Shown here: positions 23,338-27,041 of the stretch, in pieces | Layout: each line of letters begins with the position of its first letter | Numbering within the stretch: the first letter of the stretch is position 1 | NCBI GenBank assembly: GCA_934481355.1 | Contig: CAKSPH010000032.1 | Coordinates: 1-27,041 of the forward strand | Length of the DNA: 27,041 nucleotides | Source: an uncultured Oscillospiraceae bacterium | GTDB lineage: Bacteria > Bacillota > Clostridia > Oscillospirales > Ruminococcaceae | Direction: 5' to 3' | Notes under the pieces: model-generated | Databases searched by the model: none | What the model saw: the letters and a program-made list of their open reading frames with translations, nothing else | What the model was told of the DNA's origin: nothing | Made by a program: the position numbers and the translations under genes

Positions 23338-24228
23338 TCACCATTCATATTCGTATTCATCTTCCTCGTAGTATTCCGTGTTGTTTACGCGCTCCAGTTC
23401 GGCTTCAATGCCTTTTTTCGTGAACATATCCCCGAGCCTGCTTCCCCTGACGGAAACAGGCTTTCCGTTTTTGTCCGTGTATCCGGGGTGACGGTAGGAA
23501 ATTGTACTGCCTGCGATTCTGCATTCAACTCCGTAATCCTCGTTCAGCGAACGGATCACATCGTCAAAACTCCGATTCTTCTCAAGGGAGATTTCATACC
23601 GGATAACCTCGCGCAGTTCGTCCTTGAAGTTGTGTTTTCCGAGTTTTTTCATCTGCGACTCAGCCTGAGTTCTGCGCTCGGCAGAGCCGTAAAAATTCTC
23701 GCGGACTGAGTGTACAAGCCCGTTGGCTTCGCATTGCTTCCCGAAATATTCGGACATTTCTACAAGTTCTTTTCTGCCGCGACGAAATGATTTTCCCGTC
23801 TGCATATTGCAGTTGCTGACCAGAAAATGCGCGTGTATGTGCCGGGTGTCGGTGTGTACCGCGAACAGCACCTGAAAGCCCTTTTTGTAGAAAAACTCGT
23901 TAGCGAACTGCCGAGCGATTTTGTACGCAAGCTCGTATGTAAGGCGGTCGTTGTCGTCCGGGTGGAACGAAATCGCCAGTTTGTGCGCAAGTATCGTGTC
24001 GGGCTTTAGGTGGCTGTACGACTTGCCGTTCAGCTTTCGCGTAACAAGCACATTGTTCGCAAAATTGTCGCGGTCGCAGCCGAACGCATTGTAGAGGTGC
24101 GGCTCGGTCTTTTTTATCCCGCTGCGGATCTGGTCGGGGCGTTTTCCGAGAATGTACGCCGCCGCGGATTTCAACTGTCCGACCACCTTGCAAGGCGAAA
24201 ATTTGACGTTCACATTTCCGAATGCCAT
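23338..24228 (-). CDS. Relaxase/mobilization protein (MOBP type, MobA/VirD2-like)
   Basis: Nicks DNA at oriT and stays bound to the 5' end during conjugative transfer. The 296 residues hold the relaxase core: the putative nucleophile Y25 in SAAAYILGK and the metal-binding histidines in HTDTRHIHAHF (H125, H130, H132, H134), followed by LVSNCN. The tail is Glu/Tyr-rich. No primase or helicase domain is present. It overlaps mobC by 19 bp, so the two are translationally coupled. Its stop directly abuts that of the STAND gene. Confidence 0.93.
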   Translation of the reverse strand: MAFGNVNVKFSPCKVVGQLKSAAAYILGKRPDQIRSGIKKTEPHLYNAFGCDRDNFANNVLVTRKLNGKSYSHLKPDTILAHKLAISFHPDDNDRLTYELAYKIARQFANEFFYKKGFQVLFAVHTDTRHIHAHFLVSNCNMQTGKSFRRGRKELVEMSEYFGKQCEANGLVHSVRENFYGSAERRTQAESQMKKLGKHNFKDELREVIRYEISLEKNRSFDDVIRSLNEDYGVECRIAGSTISYRHPGYTDKNGKPVSVRGSRLGDMFTKKGIEAELERVNNTEYYEEDEYEYEW

Positions 24229-24596
24229 TCGCCAGCCTCCACGACATACATATCCACGATTGGCTTTTCGATGAACGCTTGCAGGCTTTCCATGACGCTG
24301 TAATATCGCTTCTGGAACGCTGGGATTTTGTCCGCGGCTTCGTGAAAATATCCGCAGTTCACAAGATAGGCTATCTGATTCAAGTTGTTTCCGGTCATCT
24401 GGAGTTCGTGAAAAATTGCCTTTATCGTGTTGTTAAATTGATAGATTTTCACATCGGATTTGTCGAGGATCTTCAGCAGGAATTCCGTTTTGTTCAGTCC
24501 GCTGGCTTTCTGCTTTTTGTTCCACCGCGCAAGCTCTTTTTCGGTGAGCCGAAACGAAAGCTGAAGCGAACGGACGCGGTTGTTTGTGGTACTCAT
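24210..24596 (-). CDS. mobC: MobC family relaxosome accessory protein
   Basis: Helps the relaxase open and nick oriT. 128 residues, with an N-terminal ribbon-helix-helix-like segment (RSLQLSFRLTEKELARWNKK) and the MobC block IFHELQMTGNNLNQIAYLVN near residue 65. The start follows AAAGGAGC. The gene lies immediately downstream of the oriT-like repeats and overlaps the relaxase gene, the usual order in mobilizable elements. Confidence 0.9.
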   Translation of the reverse strand: MSTTNNRVRSLQLSFRLTEKELARWNKKQKASGLNKTEFLLKILDKSDVKIYQFNNTIKAIFHELQMTGNNLNQIAYLVNCGYFHEAADKIPAFQKRYYSVMESLQAFIEKPIVDMYVVEAGEWHSEM

Positions 24597-24649
24597 TTTG
24601 TATGCTCCTTTCTATGGGTTGAGTTTTGTTTTGTGATCCGCTCGGGGGT

Positions 24650-24824
24650 CTCGGGGGCGCAGCCCCTGAGCAGGTAGACAGTCGGCGTCTAGCCAACTGT
24701 ACTACCTGCCTATCCCCACAACGAGCCGAATTTGGCTAGACGAGCAGGCCCTCCATTGTGGGGATTCGCGTCCCCGACGGCGGAGGGAACCTGCGAAAAA
24801 TCCAGTCATGCAATCCGCCGTCGG
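24650..24824. other. oriT-like block of inverted repeats upstream of mobC
   Basis: The 380-bp gap between mobC and the ParR-like gene has no gene. It holds four nested inverted repeats: CTCGGGG/CCCCTGAG (24650-24670, imperfect); CGTCTAGCCAA (24686-24696) with TTGGCTAGACG (24732-24742); ATCCCCACAA (24712-24721) with TTGTGGGGAT (24756-24765); and CCGACGGCGGA (24774-24784) with TCCGCCGTCGG (24814-24824). Position and structure suit an origin of transfer recognised by the adjacent relaxase and MobC. The nick site is not identified. Bases 24825-24976 hold scattered TGAC motifs, including CATATGACTTT and CATGTGACTTT 23 bp apart, and otherwise nothing recognisable. Confidence 0.6.
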
Positions 24825-24976
24825 ACGCTCACGCACTGTGGCTTAGGGTCGTTTTCGTGTGACGTCATGCTGACTGCATTTTGGCGTCAAAGTGAAGCAT
24901 ATGACTTTTAAGCGGCTTTTCATGTGACTTTATTCTTTGGCAAAAGTGATTTCTAAATTGCTGAAAAAGAAATTGT

Positions 24977-25354
24977 TTATCCGTCTATAAAGTCCCAGTC
25001 TACATTGTCGGTGTGGGATTCTTCGGGCGGTGCAGTTTTGCCGAGATTTGTACCGATAAGATTCAGTAGATATGATGTCAGAAATGTGGGCAAGCTCTTT
25101 TCCAGAGCCTGTTTAACCGCTTCAACGATACTCCGGACGAACATTTCCTCACGCTCGCGGCTCTCGAAAAACGGGTCGGACTCCGTGCGTTTCTGCCGTT
25201 CAAAAAAGTCGCACACTGCAAGGGTTATAGCGTGATTTACAGACTTGAATTTCTCCCTGTCGAGGTTCTGCAAACGCTCCCACGCGGCTTGCTGTTCGGG
25301 TTTGGAAAGATTGAAACGGAGCGTTGTGCTTTTGATTCTGCCCAAGCTGTTCAC
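24977..25354 (-). CDS. ParR-like ribbon-helix-helix protein (partition adaptor)
   Basis: 125 residues. The N-terminus STTLRFNLSKPEQQAAWERL followed by helices resembles a ribbon-helix-helix DNA-binding fold. The C-terminal half (LTSYLLNLIG and an acidic DNVDWDFIDG end) could contact a partner filament. Its start overlaps the stop of the actin-like gene by 4 bp, so the two are coupled. By position it is the centromere-binding adaptor of a type II (ParM) partition system. Family recognition rests on fold pattern and neighbour rather than on a strong motif. Confidence 0.65.
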   Translation of the reverse strand: MNSLGRIKSTTLRFNLSKPEQQAAWERLQNLDREKFKSVNHAITLAVCDFFERQKRTESDPFFESREREEMFVRSIVEAVKQALEKSLPTFLTSYLLNLIGTNLGKTAPPEESHTDNVDWDFIDG

Positions 25355-26265
25355 CTCTGTTTCTGGAGTTTTTCAAGTGCGAGGGTTTCGTAGCCCTTTG
25401 CTGTCGCGCATACATCCGAGATGATTGAAATGCGGTCGCTTGGCGGGACGAAATTTCTGAAAATACAGCTCCCGCCACCCGCGACATACAGCCGCATAAG
25501 TTCCGGATTGTACTCATATTTGCGAAGCGCGTCGAGAATTTCTGCGCTGTATTCTCTGGCGGCGCTGCGGATACACGCGAGGTACTTTTCGCTGATGTCC
25601 GCCTTACCATACCGGAGCACGCTCTCAATAATGCTCTCGTCAATCTTCGTCCCGAACCTGTCCATAACGGCATTTGCGGCGCGGATAACGCACTGATTCA
25701 CACCGAGTTTTTCCGTCCAGCATTTGCTTGCAACGGGACGCGAGTTGGTTATGTACATGATGTTCATGGTGCCGTTTCCGATGTCCGCGAGCATATTCAC
25801 TCCGCGCATTTCTGAGAGCCTGTCGATTACGGCGGTGTAGCCCTGCGGGAACACCGAACAGCCGACAAAACGCAGCTTGTACAGTCGGTCGTTGAACTCA
25901 AATTCAACGCGCTCGTTTCGCATGAGGTAATTCGTAAATTCCCTGCGCTGCGACTTTACCCAAGTTAGCGGGAGTCCAGCCGCAAGGTAAACATCTGCCT
26001 CGGAAATCCCGGCGCGCCTGAGTTCCTTTGCCGCGCCCATGAGCGTGAGCAAATAGTAGTCGTTGTCGCTCGCTTTGTCCGAAATGAAAGCCTTGTGCCC
26101 CTCTCCGCAGCTGTAATACATTCCATCGCAGCGGAGAATGTTCGAGCCGAACACCGGTCGGGTGCTTGACGGAATTACGCCTGTGGGCGTGATGGTGTTC
26201 GCGGTTTTGATATTTCCGTAGCCGTGGTCTATTCCAATAATTTTGATGTTGTTAAGTGTTTTCAT
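25351..26265 (-). CDS. ParM/StbA-like actin-family ATPase
   Basis: Actin-like filament protein that separates plasmid copies. The 304 residues show the actin-ATPase signature sites: phosphate-1 IIGIDHGYGNIKT (D13), phosphate-2 LADIGNGTMNI (159-169), and the adenosine motif YVAGGGSC (260-267). AAGLPLTW and the block near 130-150 fit the ParM/Alp group rather than chromosomal MreB or FtsA. It is followed by the ParR-like gene with a 4-bp overlap and preceded by the TnpW-like gene with a 14-bp overlap. A partition system in a chromosomal element suggests a plasmid-like or circular stage. Confidence 0.87.
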   Translation of the reverse strand: MKTLNNIKIIGIDHGYGNIKTANTITPTGVIPSSTRPVFGSNILRCDGMYYSCGEGHKAFISDKASDNDYYLLTLMGAAKELRRAGISEADVYLAAGLPLTWVKSQRREFTNYLMRNERVEFEFNDRLYKLRFVGCSVFPQGYTAVIDRLSEMRGVNMLADIGNGTMNIMYITNSRPVASKCWTEKLGVNQCVIRAANAVMDRFGTKIDESIIESVLRYGKADISEKYLACIRSAAREYSAEILDALRKYEYNPELMRLYVAGGGSCIFRNFVPPSDRISIISDVCATAKGYETLALEKLQKQR

Positions 26266-26428
26266 GTTTGTCCTCCATGATTTCCGCTGGTCTTTCCAGC
26301 AGCTGCATGATGAGCTGTTCGGAAGTTTTCTGCGCAGACTGATTACTGTACGAGGTTACAATGAACTTTGTGCCGCCGATGTCCTCCTCATACTGTTCGC
26401 CTAGTCGGCGGTAGTTGTTTTCTTCCAT
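26252..26428 (-). CDS. TnpW-like small transposon-encoded protein
   Basis: 58 residues from the ATG at 26426-26428, after GAGGG. The centre IGGTKFIVTSYSNQSAQKT followed by a short amphipathic helix resembles the small TnpW proteins of Tn4451-type elements (GGTTYIV...S pattern). Those proteins have no established biochemical role. It overlaps the actin-like gene by 14 bp and begins the operon. A start 13 codons earlier is possible but lacks a better ribosome site. A 10-bp palindrome CACCGCGGTG lies 36 bp upstream at 26465-26474 and could be an operator. Confidence 0.6.
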   Translation of the reverse strand: MEENNYRRLGEQYEEDIGGTKFIVTSYSNQSAQKTSEQLIMQLLERPAEIMEDKHENT

Positions 26429-26589
26429 GAGTTTCCCTCTGATCGATATATTTCGCCTTTCTGCCACCGCGGTGATTGCACTTTCGGCGATGTGTTTATT
26501 CTACTTGATTTTATCCGAAAACGCATTGATGGGGCGTTGACGGGAAGTTGAGAAGTTTAAGATGGTAATTAAATTCAGAGATAGAAAAG

Positions 26590-26614
26590 CGGCTCTATCA
26601 TGAAGATAAAGCCG
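26590..26614 (-). terminator. Terminator-like hairpin right of the element's gene block
   Basis: CGGCTCTATC (26590-26599) and GATAAAGCCG (26605-26614) pair with one mismatch around ATGAA. The minus strand continues CTTTTCTAT. There is no gene to its right on the minus strand, so its source transcript is unclear. Confidence 0.5.
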
Positions 26615-26698
26615 TTGTACCAATCAATTAACTGAAAAAAATAATGTAATTAATTTTGAAATTATTAGATTTTGTAATGCACGGGAGTATTCATAATA

Positions 26699-26766
26699 TT
26701 TATCTACAATGATAATTTGATTTTCATGGCAGTTATTAACCGTGAATTGCCACTTGTGTAGATAAA
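26699..26766. repeat. Nested inverted repeat in an AT-rich gene-free stretch
   Basis: TTTATCTACA (26699-26708) and TGTAGATAAA (26757-26766) are perfect inverted repeats. Inside them TGGCAGTT (26727-26734) pairs with AATTGCCA (26745-26752) at 7 of 8 positions. The stretch 26429-26966 has no gene. This stem may be a terminus or attachment region of the element, or a small RNA. Confidence 0.5.
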
Positions 26767-26855
26767 AAAGCATATAATTTCAGAAAGTCTATAATAACTA
26801 TGTCAACAACCTTATCAAAGTGCAAAGTATATGTAAATTTAAATTTGCTAGTAAA

Positions 26856-26886
26856 TTTTTGACCAAAAAACACCTTTTTTTGACCA
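26856..26886 (+). promoter_or_regulatory. Two direct repeats with 21-bp spacing: LytTR-type operator
   Basis: TTTTTGACCA occurs at 26856-26865 and 26877-26886. The 21-bp offset places both on the same DNA face, two helical turns apart, the usual arrangement for LytTR regulators such as AgrA. The promoter at 26903 and an AgrB-like gene follow. Confidence 0.6.
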
Positions 26887-26902
26887 GTTACTGTAAACTT
26901 TA

Positions 26903-26931
26903 TTGACTTTTGCAACTTGTTAAATTACAAT
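26903..26931 (+). promoter_or_regulatory. Promoter of the AgrB-like gene
   Basis: TTGACT (26903-26908), 17-bp spacer, TACAAT (26926-26931), 35 bp before the start codon. Confidence 0.75.
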
Positions 26932-26966
26932 TACTATAGATTTTTAAAAAGCTTAGGAGAATTGAA

Positions 26967-27041
26967 ATGCTTAAATCTATAGCGGAAGAAGTTACTGTAC
27001 TTATGGCTGCAAATGATATAATAAAAACGGAAGAAATTGAA
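26967..27041 (+). CDS. AgrB-like peptide-processing protein, N-terminal start (partial)
   Basis: Only 25 residues are in the window (MLKSIAEEVTVLMAANDIIK and five more), after a good TTAGGAGA site. The pattern of an amphipathic helix, an NDII turn and then acidic residues resembles the cytosolic N-terminus of AgrB membrane proteases, which trim and cyclise AgrD pheromone peptides. The upstream LytTR-type direct repeats support an agr locus. With so little sequence the identification is tentative. Confidence 0.5.
   Translation, partial: MLKSIAEEVTVLMAANDIIKTEEIE

Larger units (their letters stand above)
19249..26428. mobile_element. Integrative mobilizable element with serine recombinase (minimal extent)
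   Basis: A contiguous block of transfer-type genes sits between galE and an agr-like gene: large serine recombinase, STAND gene, relaxase, MobC, oriT-like repeats, ParR/ParM-like pair and TnpW-like protein. It lacks a coupling protein and a mating-pore apparatus, so it would be mobilized by another element rather than self-transmissible. The coordinates cover only the gene-bearing part. The ends should lie in 19132-19248 on the left and beyond 26428 on the right. No duplicated attachment core was identified by eye. Confidence 0.8.

Noticed and set aside
24671..24710. A complete tRNA gene on the minus strand near mobC
   Set aside because: The D-arm looks right, but the anticodon stem does not pair and no T-arm or acceptor 3' strand follows. 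Kept only as an oddity within the oriT-like block.
1..27041. CRISPR arrays, rRNA genes and insertion-sequence transposases
   Set aside because: No regularly spaced repeats of CRISPR type, no rRNA signature and no DDE transposase were seen on either strand.

Overview
The window looks like a chromosome segment from a spore-forming gut or rumen Firmicute of the Oscillospiraceae, most like Ruminococcus. The reasons are a type III glutamine synthetase (glnN), spoVS next to ymdB, a T-box-like leader, AGGAGG-type ribosome binding sites, many TTGACA-N17-TATAAT promoters, and Clostridia-type mobile DNA. The species assignment is inference.

Layout. Bases 1-189 are the 3' end of a tyrosine integrase gene that stops 90 bp from the 3' end of a tRNA-Glu gene, so the right edge of a tRNA-targeted element probably lies here. 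tRNA-Glu and tRNA-Met (minus strand) share one promoter. A 159-bp MITE-like element follows. The core chromosome then runs: a structured leader plus ilvA-ridA (threonine deamination and clean-up of its reactive enamine product), a second structured repeat, a MATE exporter, glnN with a terminator in its own leader, a polar amino acid ABC transporter (binding protein, permease, ATPase), an asparaginase-YitT pair, purA-ymdB-spoVS, an AT-rich two-gene insert that starts with a Phd/YefM-like protein, pnp, rpsO and galE. From glnN to galE every recognised gene is on the minus strand. glnN, the amino acid importer and the asparaginase form a nitrogen-acquisition neighbourhood.

From about 19.2 to 26.5 kb lies an integrative mobilizable element. 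It carries a large serine recombinase (TnpX/TndX type), a STAND (NB-ARC plus TPR) gene, a MOBP-type relaxase, MobC, an oriT-like block of inverted repeats, a ParR/ParM-like partition pair and a TnpW-like small protein. The STAND gene is the oddest item. One reading frame is broken by an in-frame TAG and by a frame change at a run of six A, and it is preceded by three perfect hairpins that carry -10 boxes in their arms.

At the right edge a gene begins at 26967 whose first 25 residues resemble AgrB. Upstream it has two 10-bp direct repeats spaced exactly 21 bp, the usual geometry of a LytTR (AgrA-type) operator, followed by a good promoter. This may be the start of an agr-like peptide signalling locus that continues outside the window.
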